Positions 32,511 to 45,015 of a stretch of 64,000 nt of DNA are shown here, one piece after another. The DNA comes from Kappaphycus alvarezii (taxonomy: Eukaryota > Rhodophyta > Florideophyceae > Gigartinales > Solieriaceae), in NCBI GenBank assembly GCA_002205965.3, contig NADL03000157.1, positions 118,010-182,009 on the forward strand, given 5' to 3'. Position 1 is the first letter of the stretch. Each line of letters starts with the position of its first letter. The notes under the pieces are model-generated. The model was not told the DNA's origin. It worked only from the letters and a program-made list of their open reading frames with translations, and searched no databases. A program made the translations under genes and the position numbers.

Positions 32511-34057
32511 AAATAATGACGAGAAAGCATATACACAGTAATCCAAGCTTTTGAAAACACCACAAATCATAAATAAACACTTAGAAAAATAGAACTCCCT
32601 TCCAAATGCCATTCGTAACTCATTTTAAAGTAGTTAGTGCACTCGTGATACCAAAAAGGCATTACCTCGAATCTCAATTAAATAATTATGCTCACGAAAA
32701 TTGTTTTGCCTCCCAAATTTTATGTAAAAGAATTTACTAAAATCCAACTGAGAGGATCGTTTATGAAAATAATACCCACTTGAAATCATTGCGAATTTAT
32801 TCCATTTTGGGAGCGGAAATCCCATCCCGTATCACCCTCTAATTATGTGTGGTTACTGGTTGCAAAAGCAGAGCTTTTCAATTTTTTTTGGTGCAATTAC
32901 AAGCGGTACTAGCCATGACGAGTTAGGTGCCGTAATAATGATATTTCAGGGAAACTTCTAAAAATTCAGGAAAGACTGGCTACAAATTGGTAATAAAAGT
33001 CTATTTATATGATAAATAGGTTGAAAATTGCTACCATTGAAGGAATCATTTGTCGTTAAACTTGCTCTTCTGATATTTTAAATGACCCTTGGGATAACTT
33101 CTGAGGATATTGGTACCATGAATATCTTTTTTGAGAGTCGTGAAAGTGATTGTTCCAACTTTTTATTAGAATAAAAAACATTTGCTCTTGTTTTCAGTTA
33201 CCTTTCCTATCTCCATATTAATGATTCGATGTCGTAGCATATATATGTTTCGATTTGATTGTTACCAAATTGTCAACTTTTTCGGGTGAAAACTCATATT
33301 TTGTATAGTCAATATTGTTTTCGAATCCAAATTTATCGCAATCTGCTACGAGCTCATATCATATATTTGCCTTCAAATCCTGATATTCGGCTGCACCACA
33401 TCCAGATTCTTAATAATTCCATGCACGTTTTAGTATCATCCCAATATATATTTGCAATTTAGAGGGGTTTATTTGACTTAAAAATTGCTTCCATGGCTAT
33501 AAATGAAGACTTGATAGAGGGAGTGAGGATATGAAGCGAGGGAGAGAGAGAAGGAACGAATGAGAAAAGTAGAGTGAAAGAAAGAGTGATAGAGAGAAAA
33601 AGTGGGGGACCAAGAAGGATTGTTGAGAGGTGAGAAGGTGGTGAGGGACTTTACTCAGACAGAACAGGGAGAGGGTTTGGGGCTTATATAGACCTCCAGG
33701 TGAATCGACTAGTTCTTTCGAAAGATCCAAGGACGTTTCCAGAATCCATGCAGACGACTGTGGGACGCTAACCCAAAACTTGCTTGAGTTGATCTTAACA
33801 TGATCAGCCCAAGCTTTCAGCAATGTACAGTACAAAAGCGTAACGGTGAAGTTCTAGGTTTTACAGTAAGATACAGTAAGAGAAGTCTGCAAGCCTATTT
33901 GCTAGCTGCAACCTGTCAGCAGAGGAGACAGAAAATAATTACACTTATACGCCCCTTCAAACTAGAACTGGCCATAATAGTGCCGCTCAAACTGATAAAT
34001 CAATACAAAATTTACTGGGATATCTAGGAGGAACGATTCCCACTTTAGTTTGAAGCT
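32511..34057. other. AT-rich, no gene; possible remains of the Copia-3 LTR
   Basis: No coding sequence is supported. Position 33490-34050, directly after the RNase H end of Copia-3 (minus sense), is where its 3-prime LTR should be. It contains TATATAGA near 33684 and the purine-rich tract listed separately. No matching second LTR was found. Confidence 0.3.
33535..33608 (+). repeat. Purine-rich low-complexity tract
   Basis: About 75 bases almost entirely A and G (gagggagagagagaaggaac and similar). The long opposite-strand frame here (33497-33835) is a by-product of it. Confidence 0.8.
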
Positions 34058-37000
34058 TCACAAAATTGGCTCGAAGCAATTTTTTTTATCGGAAATTTGA
34101 TATTTGTCTCGGAAATGAGATATACGGATCTTCTTTCCGGCTAATACTTCACTAGTGAAGTGGTACCGAATATCAATATACTTTTTTTGTTCTTTTATGG
34201 GCTGCTTCTTTGCAGAGCTATTCGGTCTTGAGTTATTCGCAAAGATTGAAATCATTATTGGATGTTACGCACCTATATCTTCATGAGAAGATTAGAGAGC
34301 CAAATGGCTTTCTTAGAAGCAGTGCAGGGCGAAATATATCCCCCTTCACAGGAAAAGAGAGCGACACATCTTTGCTTCTTGGAGCGCCATGAGATAGGCC
34401 CTCCAGACATCATGAAGGAAATATTTTCGGTAGATTTGCGGCTGAGCGACAGCCTGTCAAATCTTAGTCGCTGTAATTGATTATCGTAGCGGTGGGAGAG
34501 GTTCCGAAACAAATATCAAGATTCATGTCTCCCTTGAGATAGCGATATAATCGCTTTAATGCTTTCCTGTGACCTCACTGAGAACTTCCGCAGTGCTGCG
34601 AAAGTTTTTCAATTGCAAACATTTTTTTCCCGAGTTCATATCATTATATACATGAGGCTTCCAATTGCGGAGCAAGATTGTGTCGAGGAAAGAAGTTTAC
34701 TGTCCTTATTTCTATTTTTCCCGATCTAAAAGAACTAAAGGAGAGTCTACGGGCTTTAAATCACTCATTTTGAACCTTTAGAGTATCTTCTCCGTAAATC
34801 TTGCCTGAGAAAAGTACAGGACCTCTCTGCATTGTGACGAAAAACGTAGATTCCAAGAAACTTTTTGACAGGACCGAGACATTAATCTTAAAGCGGCTCT
34901 TGAACTCATTTTGATTCTTTCCAATAGAGCTCTATTGGATCCTTCAATCAATATATCATCAACGTTTAGTACAAGTACTGAATTTGAGTTACCATGCTTA
35001 TACAAATGACGGTATGGTTCATTTGGGTTGCTTTCGAATCGACGATGAGACGCTTAAACCTTGTTCATTTGGGCAAACTATTGACGTGGTGCCTTCTTTA
35101 GCCCGTATAAGGATCTAAGAAGTCTGCAAACTTGATCAGAATTGTTTGCATCACGGAAACCGAATGGAAATTCCAAATATATCTCCTCCTCCAAATCTGG
35201 GTTGAATAATGCAACCATCACGTCCATTGGATCTTATTAGAGGTCGAATAGGTTCGTCAAGCAAAGAAAAATACGGGCAACGGACAGAAAAACCACAGGA
35301 GCATACGTATCGCTGCACCTCAATTCAGGGCACTGCCTAAACCCCTTGGCGACGGTGCTGACTTTCGAGCCAACTTCCAGTTTCACACTTAAAACGTAGC
35401 GTAAAATAATTATGTGAATCCCTGGCTTTCGTGGGAATCGTTTGAAGGTTACATTTTTTTCGAAATAGAGTCTTCTTCCTTCTTGACTCCAAGCATCCAG
35501 AAATAGATGTTCTCTGCGTTGAAAAACGCTAACCACTGGCTCTCTTGTGCATCGCAGCCGACCACAACATATATATATCAACAATCAAGAGAATTACAGT
35601 CTTCAAATGAAGCAGGGATCTCGACGGAGGTCGATCCAGTGTCAGCAAAAAGAGGTAAATCAAACCGCCACCTATTTGCCTTCCTGGATACTTTAGATTA
35701 GCGACGAGTGATTACTGCACAGGAGCAATCCTGAAGTGAAGGATGACTTTCATTTTCCGGGGACACGGGTGCTTCTCATATGCTTGCTTTGCAGGTGCCT
35801 GTGTGTAAATGTCTCCCACTGAAGATTTGTCTTCGACTTGGAAATGGTCTTTTCTGACCATTTCTTTGCCTCGATATTCCAATTTTGTAACCTTTAATAT
35901 TAATTCTTAACCCATTTAATGGCTTCTTTTGACCTACGATCTAGCTTTTTAAGGTATGTACCAGGGACTACAAAACGAAGTTGTGATCCGAATACTCGCA
36001 GATGCAATATATTTGGAATTTTTTTCGTTCGAAAGGAAATATGCCGTACAGTTATCTGCTAGAGGGCTGAAGTTTACTTGGTTCAGAACATAAGAAACGT
36101 TGAAAAAAGCTTCTGAGCAGAATAGTCGAGTGAAACTCTTAGGATGCAACCCTATAGCGGAGCATGTTGTGAAATGTACGATTCATTCATTCAGCAACAC
36201 CATTTTCCTGAGACGTGTATGATACGGTGAGCTGGTGTTAAATAACTCCCTAGTCGAGGAAATGTTTGAAAATAGAAGAGAGATACTCCCCGCCATTTTC
36301 AGATCGCAACACTGTGAGGAGGAGAGATTCTTCTTCCGGAGCGGTATATTTGTTATAAAGTACATGAACGTGAAGTTCCCTTAGAGATCGGCCAGTATGT
36401 TTTTCTGCAAGTAAGTTGTACTTTTAGAAACATTTCAGAAACTTTGAATTATACATCAAAGTGTATACGGTTTTCCATTTGGAGTAGTCTTCAATAAATG
36501 ATACAAAAAACCATGCACTGACAAGCGGAAGAGTTTCGAAAGGTCCCCTAACATCTCAGTGAACTTAAGGCAAGGCGGTTTGTAGGGCGCGTATCCTTTT
36601 TCTTTGGAATTGAGGCAAGATACGACTTGCCGAAGATACAACCAACGCAAAGATCATTCTTGTTTGAGTATTTGATCGTAATACCCTGTACGGGTCATTT
36701 ACGACCATTGACTTGATTTCATTGGTGCTGACGTGAGAAAGTCTTTCGTGTCATGTTGAAAGGGAAGTAAGTAAAGAAACGTTTTAATAAGGAGGCATCT
36801 GCGCGTCCTTGGTCATGTACAATGTATATAAACCTTTAACAAGTGTTCCAGTGGCGATGGTAGAGCCATTTCTACGACTGCAGAGATAAAAACCTCTTGT
36901 GATGGAAGTGAGATTTGGTCCCCGAATTTGCCATGAAAGATACTGAAAGTAATTGATAGCTCACATTCGGGACGTGCAGAACGTTATTCAACATTCATTT

Positions 37001-37321
37001 GACTGCCACGCTACTCCGTCGAAGATATATTATTTCATCGTCTGATCCTTTGATAGGCGCTGAGGAGTCATCTCCCAGATCCAATGTTAAAGTGAATGAA
37101 GAGGGATCGTACGTAGTGAAGACAGAGCGAAGATGCGCTATATGGGAAGTGCATCCCGAATCAGTGACCAATTCATTTGATATTGAGATTGATGTGCCAA
37201 CGGTCTTTAGGACAACATTCGTCTGTTCATAGAGATTGAATGAGCAGCTAGATCTCTCGATACCTCCGCCATCCGGAATAGATCCTGTTTTAACGTGACG
37301 ATAACTATTCGAATGAGCCAA
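34058..37321 (-). pseudogene. Copia-3: eroded Ty1/Copia pol
   Basis: Domains in correct Copia order on the minus strand: protease at 37200-37100 (LVTDSGCTSHIAH, D-S-G present); GAG-pre-integrase near 36750 (HERLSHVSTNEIKSMV); integrase core near 36330-36220 (LRSENGGEYLSS with Ser for the catalytic Asp, and SQENGVAE); GSQLRFVVP-type connector near 35980; RT palm at 35420-35280 (VAKGFRQCPEL, TYAPVVFLSVARI); RT motif C at about 34960 (LNVDDILIEGS, DD present); RNase H at 34440-34290 (GGPISWRSKKQRCVAL) and its C-terminus at 34200 (KKYIDIRYHF). Stops and frameshifts are numerous and composition is AT-rich, so this is a much older insertion than Copia-1. Confidence 0.82.
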
Positions 37322-40300
37322 ATTTTTGGATCTTCAGAGATGCTCAATAGACATACAAATTCCTTTCTTTTTTCGTTACTAGCACTTTCCTGTGATGCTC
37401 CGAGTCCCTTTTCGCCAATACAGAATAGAAGATATGGTTCTTTTATTGCAACCTTCGGGAGAAGTAAGCTCGTGCCTATCCTTATATCTACACTCATATG
37501 AATGCTGCCGCGGCCGTAATGTATAATGCAGCCTGTTTGCTAGGGGGCCTTGAGACCGCCTTTTACGGTAATTCCAGAGACATTGCTGGGCACTCTGTAT
37601 GATACTCCGGCCAAAACCGACCATTTCTTTCATATATTAAATCACCCCATTTTCCCCTTCTCGTTTGGAGGGGTACAAGTGATGAAATATTCTCAATAAT
37701 TCTAGGTTCTTTTCTTGGTTTTTCGTGTAACACAGTAACTTTCAAACCCCTTTTCGGTCGATTTTTCACGAATGAATGCATTATCGGCGTTATTTATTTT
37801 ATTATCCTTTTTATGCAAATTTCCCATCTCAGGTACAAAATGCATTTGAGCCTCAGAGGTAGTTGCTCGTGTGTTATATAGTACATCATTCTACCTCAGG
37901 ATGGCGCCAGCGAAGGCATCTCCGACAATGAGTATTCCGTTTTGAGTTGTTAAGAAAACTAATTGCAAAGTGTCCAAACTTATTACAGCATTTGCTAAAG
38001 CCTGAAGCCTTTGAAATGCGGGCTGTTTTTTCTTAATTCTCAGACTATTACTATCTGAATGTATCTTTACTATGTCTAGTCAATTTTCGGACCGGATTTC
38101 CAGTCGTTACTAAAAGTTTCCTATATCGCTTCTCTCGGATTGGAACGCTGCAGAGATGGTATGTTACCTTCATTGCTGCTTCAGGAACTATTAAGGACCT
38201 TTACATACGGCGTTTCTTCGATAATTAACCAAGCTACTGAGGTTTTTTCTAAATTACAACAAACTCCACATTTATGAATTTCAGATATTGAAACGTATGA
38301 TGGCCTTTAATGGGGCTAATAAGAAAGCCAAATACCCTTTATTGCATCTTTATGAGATAAGCAATACCTTTTTGGCCTCTGTGCCGAACCAGTACTTAGA
38401 GATCACGCAAGTGAAGCAAGAAACTCAAGAAATGAGCTAATTTTCGCCTCTTTATCAGTGAGGATAACCTCATCTGGTTCTTATTCCCTTTCCTACTCTT
38501 TCACCAGGCACTCAAAACTATTAGAGAGTTTGCACCCAATTCTGTTAAAGGACAACTTATGAATGAGCTTATTTTAAAAACCTTTCTCTACATCACCAAA
38601 AAGATAGGCAAATATACTAGCGCTGTTCTCTTCATCGTCATTTTCTTGCATTAAAACGTTAGTATATGTATAAAAACTTTTCAATGTTTTTATTATTGCT
38701 TCCTTCAGTCAATATAATATCAGAAGCAATATTGATGGCTGAAAAAAAATTGGAAAAAATAAAATTGAACTTAAACCTAACTCTTCGCATCTAATACATC
38801 GGGTGCAATTAATTCCACAAGATTATCGAATAATAAGAATAAATGTTCAGGGAATTATAGTGATGGGAACACAAAAAGTTGGATAGGGACGAGTATTTAA
38901 GCGGCTACGAGAAAGAACAGAAGGAGCACAATCTACCAACTATACTCAGGGACTAAAGATTTGTAGCAGAACTATTACCTCATCTTAGAGAACTGTTTGA
39001 ATTTTCACTTGTATTTCTCTCCAAATCTCCCTGCTCTATCCTTGAGGAAGCAATCTATAAAGATTATATATCGTTTTGGACCAACTATTAAATCTCCAAA
39101 AAGCATATTAAATATTAATGAAAGACATAAAAGGAATTTTTGTAGACGAAGAAATAAACAAAAAATATACTATTGGGATAATTATGTGGATTTACCCCTT
39201 GCATCCTCTATTCTGTACATCAGGGCTAAAACATTGCCCAAAAATCCATACTCAATTTTCGGTACGTAATTATTTTTTCAAACAACTTAGAACTGTAGAT
39301 AACCTCTTGCGGAGTATCAAGTTCTTGCAATTAGTCCTGAAACTCCGCAATCTCCGGCCAATTCTCAACAAAATAAACTTAAATTGCAGTCGCAGTCTCT
39401 ATTGCCCATCTTTTTTCCACAAAAACTCCCCAGAGGTCATACACAAGTTGCTGTAGTGGGTCCACGCAGTCCTTCTCATAAGCTTATCTTCTTAGACAAA
39501 ACTAATTCTCCGTTGCCTCCTCTGCCACTCCTTTTCCTTTGAAATATCCAATTATTCCACAAATTGACGGCTGAAACATTCAAAACAGTGTTCAACATCA
39601 ATAATTCTGCAGTAGATCTGGTATTTAGTCGACCCATTAGGCCGTAGATGACGGGCAAGCTCTGACTAATTTGGCAATAGCGAAGAATGGGCAGAGAATA
39701 GCTATGCTGAGCGAAACTTTTGTGAGGCAGTGGAGCGGTTAATTGCAGTGTAGCTGCTTCAACGACGTTGCTATCGAACTTAAATAGAGTAATGTCTTCG
39801 CAAACTTTCACGGAACTAGACAAATATATAAAATTCCGAGGCAATGTTAAAGATTTGAATTCGACTGTACTGAGGGCAATAGCTTAATCAGCGTGATGAA
39901 ACGTCGGGACTGAATTTTGAGGAAGAAGCTGATCATAAGCTGATTAGCCTTCATTTTGGAGCTCGATACGGGATCTCGTACATGTCAGCTTATTCTGGCT
40001 GAATGCAGTAGATTTCCGAGAGAGTAGGACCAAATATTCAAACAAGAATATAAAATAAAATTCTTGAGTTAATAAATACTCAAAAGGGGGAAAGCTTTAA
40101 AAATTAGAAGGTTGGTTTGAAGAAGGATAGGTCAAGGATTAATATCGGAATGAAAAGGAACTTTTTCGTATTAAGAGGTAGAAAATTAATTCACAGAGCT
40201 CCCCACGTTTACACTATTAGCAGTAAACTAGTTCCGTCAAGCCGCTCTTATTTAAGCAATTATTATGTTATTTAACTATTTAATTATGTCTTTATACCAG

Positions 40301-42248
40301 CGAAATAAAATTTTCGAAACGCTCTCTTCATAAGCGATGGCACGCAACCCATTCATTGTAATCATAACCAGTAGTCTCACATCCCCTAGCGTATTCTTGA
40401 ATAGTTTTTATTTAGAAAGCTGGGAAATGTTCGAAAAAATTATTGTGAAGACCAGTTAAAATACTTAATATTGATTATTTCTCCTGGTAGGTTTCAATTT
40501 CCAAGAATTAATATTCATCAGATGCAAATTTTTTCATTAAATAGAGCACATAGAACAAAAATTGGATTTGGTATCTTACCATCGTGGGCTAATATGTGTG
40601 GAGACAATAGTGACGATACAATTCATTCTTTAGCTGATATCAAAATATGGATTCTTTGGGAGGGGAAGAAGATAAATTACTGGATTCTAACTGAAAAGAA
40701 TAGTAATTTCTGTTATTAAATAAATGAACTCACCAACACGTTATAGGTTTTACACTGGCGGTCTGGTATCATCTTTTTGGGGTTGAGCTCATCATATAAT
40801 CTGCTTTACTGTCCTTTGATCCTATTCATTTATCTTCTAAGGCATTCAGATCTTGAGACTGACTGGATTCGAATAAATTCATGGCAATTTAGTATACAAG
40901 TTATTCAAAGCTCTTCATCTGCAATTTACCTCATGATTCTACTCATTGGGATGAAGTATTGCAAGTTTCTATGTTGGGACTAGCACTTCTTTGTATTTTT
41001 TTAGTTCCTATCCCAGATATCCTGCTTGTCGTCAGACTTAGTAATGGGTATTATTGCCGGATTTTATTGCTATCTACCGCTTTGCCGGTCGCGTGCACTA
41101 ATGCTCAGTAATAACAGCTGTAGTTTAGATGCCCAGAGAGAAACAATGGGAAAAATTATGAAAAAAGGGTATCGTGGGGTGGTCGCTCTTTGGAAGATAT
41201 TCTAGCTCTTTATGAAAATGCATTGCCACGCAGTGATTAGATTTCACCGAAACTGTTCTAATAAATTTTCCACGCACAATGAGTAACGATTTACAGTACA
41301 TGGCATTTGTAATGGATTTGATTTTTATCTGTTCCTTATTTACGTTTTTTGTAGACACCGTAGCGGATAAAAACAATGAGCTTTCACTATTAACCATTTT
41401 ATCTGTATTAAACGATTTATCCTTACAGGGCATACTAAAATCCGGTAGGGTAAAACAAAAAATTGCTTACACTTCCCAAAGATCGATTTTATATGGGAAG
41501 ATAAAGTAAACCCGTCTAAATTTCTTCTGTAGTTCCTGATACACTCCTCCGAGGTCAAAAGCACTTTCAAGGAAGGATCTTTTAACTTCAGCAATGAAGA
41601 TGCTCAGGAATGCACATGGGGAGTGAAAACTGAGAATACTGTTTTAAAAGTACTGGAGAACTATTTAATTTGTTTTCCATATCCAATGAAGTGTTGACAG
41701 TTTTTAGAACAATATATTATCAGAGGCCCACAGTTTTTTTTTGTGATCATCGAAAAATGTTTTTATCCATTTTTGGTGGCACATATTTTATAATGTATTA
41801 CACCTGAGGTAATTCTTATATCTGTCAGTTGGTTTCTAAATTATATACTTATAATCAATGAAATTAGAATATCAGCAAATTATTATTTAGATCAATCAAT
41901 GTCCCCCTGGAGAATTATCCTATATCTATTTCTGAGAATGAATTAGGTCTATAAAAAACTATTATACTACTGGAATCACCTTTAGCTTTTCAAATCTGAT
42001 GTACTGTATTCTACAGTCAGGGGCTGTTGCAAAATTTTAGCAGGTCTTCGACCATGGAACTGTCCTCATCGATCAGCTGTCAATAAATATTAGTTTTTTA
42101 CTAATCTCAGTTCTATTCAAGTAATATTAATGTTGATTTATTTGGAATTATCAATTTTGGATCTACGCATTTCACTTTTTTTAGAACCTATTGCTGAAAA
42201 CCCACTAATCAGGTAGAAGTCAGGTACTCACTGAACGAGAATGCATTT
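37322..42248. other. AT-rich region without supported genes
   Basis: Nearly 5 kb with only short frames. 37379-37781 may include eroded gag of Copia-3. 38885-38910 (gacgagtatttaagcggcta) looks like a TATA-type promoter but has no gene after it. Small plus frames at 39118-39456 and 40471-40719 and at 41125-41594 (both strands) have no recognised features. Confidence 0.35.
39476..39844 (-). CDS. Hypothetical ORF (122 aa), weak
   Basis: The longest frame in this AT-rich region, of even composition with no domain, signal or similarity to other parts of the window. It could be an exon of a host gene or a chance frame. Listed because its length is unusual for the local base composition. Confidence 0.2.
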   Translation of the reverse strand: MPRNFIYLSSSVKVCEDITLFKFDSNVVEAATLQLTAPLPHKSFAQHSYSLPILRYCQISQSLPVIYGLMGRLNTRSTAELLMLNTVLNVSAVNLWNNWIFQRKRSGRGGNGELVLSKKISL

Positions 42249-42915
42249 TTGCAGACAGAACGAGCAATGAGTACCCAAGTTCCTCAACTGGAAGCAGGGA
42301 GACGAGTTACGGCAGGTGACAGCAAAACACAAAGGGAGGCGGAAGAATTGAAGGACACCGTCGCCCAACGAACTAATAGTATAAATCCTGTTTGGAAGCA
42401 GAAATATTCCATTGGAGGTACGGGTATCGCTGTGGATCACTGCTTTCAAGGGATTCAGTGTTGAACCATCAGTAAGGTATAATAAGAATGACTTGCGAAT
42501 GTTCTTACTCTTAGCTTTGGTCTGTGAGATCTCAAATAAAAACAGAGATGTTGGCGAAGTTATCCATGAGGCGAATGATTCAATGATGACAAAGTTGGCA
42601 GAAATGAGGACATGTAAAAAATGGACCAAATGGGCAAAAATCAGGCCAAACTATTGTCGAAAAGCTGTGTACCGGTCTGGATTTTGGAGGAAAAAAATCA
42701 GGCCTGATCGTCATAACAGATGTACTGAAAATTCGTTTTGGTAAAACGTGGGAAGGAGAGTTGAGCAATTATGAAGAAATACAGGTTTGCTTTTTAAGCA
42801 GTTTCTGTTTTTTTCCTATCTTCTTTCAAAAACCTGCTTAGATTCCACTCGCTAGAAGTGTCAGACGACGAAGTAAACTACCCCATCATTCCCCATCCTT
42901 TTAAAGCCGAATAGA
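42249..42915 (+). other. Candidate spliced gene ending in the 47-bp motif exon
   Basis: Open frames at 42249-42464 (Glu/Gln/Thr-rich) and 42412-42744 precede a pyrimidine-rich tract ending GCTTAG at 42840, a good splice acceptor. The motif exon then reads EVSDDE and YPIIP and stops at about 42915. A donor could lie at CAG|GTTTGC (about 42784), but its reading phase does not fit the EVSDDE frame, so the exon structure is uncertain. No product is recognised. Confidence 0.3.
42848..42894 (+). other. Copy 2 of the 47-bp conserved motif
   Basis: CTCGCTAGAAGTGTCAGACG continuing to ATTCCCC. Gap-free alignment to 62511-62557 (6 mismatches) and to 28950-28904 on the minus strand (5 mismatches). The preceding TTAG-ATT is shared with copy 1. 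Confidence 0.8.
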
Positions 42916-43086
42916 CCTAGCGATCTAAACAACCAATTCGTCACTGTAAACTTACAATTCAATTACAAATATGATGTGATGGACGGTGAAATGGAAAACA
43001 AACTTATCTGGTGTTACAGTAAAAATGATTAATTGCTTTTATCTCATCAGACTACATTACGCTATCACATCGTATAAGGCTTAAAA

Positions 43087-44345
43087 CTATTTTGGACCCC
43101 ATTCAGCGGCAGCGTGAGGGAGTTTCGAACGCCGAAGCTTGCGGATAACCCTGCCTGTAGGGTTAACTCCGTGAACCTCGCGCATATGACGGTTGCGGTG
43201 CTGCGCTTGTCCAAATTTTCTGTCGCATTCAACGAAAAAACAAGTGTGCTCCTTAGCCTTTTCATGTACAGTTTTCATGTGCTGCAGAGATGAACAGCAG
43301 GTAAGTTACGAAAACACAACAACATCAAATTCTGTTAGAGAGGAATTCGGTAATATCATGTACATTCTCTGTGGCACGGTGGGAATGCAATCCGAACATA
43401 ACAACGGGGATCTAGAGAATGATATCTGCAACTTACAACTTTGTATGAATAGGCTGAACGAAGGACAGAGTTACATCCATCCACAGTACACGGAAAAGAT
43501 TTGGACTTCTTCGCCCCAACCGATTCTATCTTTTTGCTATTCGTCTTCTGCTTTGCACCCAGCAATGAATTCTTGTTATCTTCCGGTGTCGTTGGTACCG
43601 TGGAGGTGGTGTCCGTGGAGATTTGGGAGGTCGACTGTGTCTCAGGCATTTGCTTGTTATTTTGTTGAGGTGCGGGACAGGTGGCGACGGGTGACGAATG
43701 TTGGGGTGTCGTGGGGTGGACTAGGCATGGCTGATCTGGACCAAACGATAGTCTCGGATTTGATGGAAGAGATGGCGAAACGACTTGAAGTGAGCTTTTT
43801 GATGGCCTTCCGTGAGTGATACGGGGAACAGCTGCAGGAGTTGTAACAGGAGATGCACCAGTCCTTAACCTGGAAGGGGCTGGAGCGATACAACGGGTTG
43901 CTTGAGGGAAAAATTGGGGTCTCAATTGGTTCGGCTGGGCTAGTTTCAGTTGCGGTGAAGGTGCAGAAGTGGCTTTCCCACTAGGGTCGAGGCGGAAAGA
44001 TGGAATGGGATTGTCTGCTAGAGAGCAATTTGTGCTCCTACAGAGGTTCAGAGGGAGGGACTGATTTGCATTTGCGCTGCTATTCTTAACATTCAGTGTT
44101 CCATTGAAGTGAGGATGTTGAGAGCAGACATATGAGGATCCTTTTGGAGAGCGGCCTAGTGGTTTTTCGATTTCGTCATGGGACGAATTTGTTGGGGGTT
44201 CCAAGCCGCTTGCGCGAAGGAATTCCGCAAAGGAAGGTAGTGAAACACGGCTTGGAGCTTGATTGGGACCGGGAGGCCAGAATTGGGATCTGGGCTGATT
44301 GATGTAGAAGAGTTGTGGGAAGGGAGCATTGGGGTTGTTGTTCAT
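43087..44345 (-). CDS. C2H2 zinc-finger protein, two exons (367 aa)
   Basis: Exon 1 is 44345-43437 (303 codons) and exon 2 is 43281-43087. The N-terminal 270 residues are Pro/Ser/Gln/Asn-rich and probably disordered (like activation regions), with a Lys-rich stretch KTNSKKIESVGAKKSKS just before the fingers. The exon junction falls inside finger 1: C286-x4-C291-x12-H304-x4-H309 is complete only when the intron is removed. Finger 2 is C317-x4-C322-x12-H335-x4-H340, followed by a basic tail (RKLRRSK). Two adjacent fingers with a 7-residue linker suggest a nuclear DNA-binding regulator; the target is unknown. Unspliced, the frame would run on for 26 codons and lose both His ligands of finger 1. 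It sits in host-type DNA next to a family C RT on the opposite strand, which starts about 670 bp upstream. Confidence 0.88.
43282..43436 (-). other. Spliceosomal intron, 155 nt, phase 0
   Basis: Donor GTT|GTAAGT at 43437/43436 and acceptor with a pyrimidine-rich end, TGTTCATCTCTGCAG|CAC, at 43282/43281. Removal joins two halves of a canonical C2H2 finger in phase 0, which is strong independent support. Possible branch-point A in CGTAACTTAC near 43301-43310. Confidence 0.88.
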
Positions 44346-45015
44346 CTTTTCCCGAAGAGTGAAGGTGCGAAGATTGAGCAGGGATGTTGGCAGTGTTGGA
44401 TAGGTTGTGTAGTTGTCGTTAAGGGGGTGTATGTAGCGGGGTTGAAGAAGTTGCTAATATGATAAATAGGATACGACAGCGATGTAAGATTAGGTGAGTG
44501 ACGGATTAAAAAGGATATCTGGTAAGAAGTTTAGCGGCGGCGACTAAGAGTCTAAGGTGTCGGAAGCGGGGCAAAAAACGGAAAAGGGAAGTAAAAATAG
44601 GATTAACATTTTCTTGTGCAGACCTAATGGGAACAATAGTTGGCGGGAGTTGCAAAACGTTTAACGTGACCGCATTTTAATTTTTACTTTTTTTAGGATA
44701 AAAGTCGCTATGTGCATGACGAGGAATGGTTGGCTTGACTAGACGTTGTAAAGCGCCATGCAGACTAATAGTTGCTCAATTTTTTTCAACTGACGACGGG
44801 AGACGATTAGAGCAAACCAGCTGCGTGTGACAATATAAAAGAGTTTGTATGAATATGTCACACCTTTGTCAAGTATTAAAGCGGGACTGTGTGAAATTTA
44901 CAGTATGTGATAGACCCGACGGGATGAATGACATGGATGAGAAAAATCTTGGCGGGGGGCAAATTCCCGAGAATGAAGTGGAACAATTCTGGCAGAACCC
45001 TATTGTCCAAAATTT
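44346..45015. other. Upstream region of the C2H2 gene
   Basis: AT-rich divergent interval between the C2H2 gene and the family C element. Should hold the C2H2 promoter; no clear TATA element was identified. Confidence 0.3.

Noticed and set aside
33497-33835. 112-codon minus ORF rich in Leu, Ser and Phe
   Set aside because: Produced by the purine-rich low-complexity tract; no domain and no supporting context.
38885-38990. TATTTAAG motif as a promoter
   Set aside because: No supported gene follows in either direction within about 500 bp.
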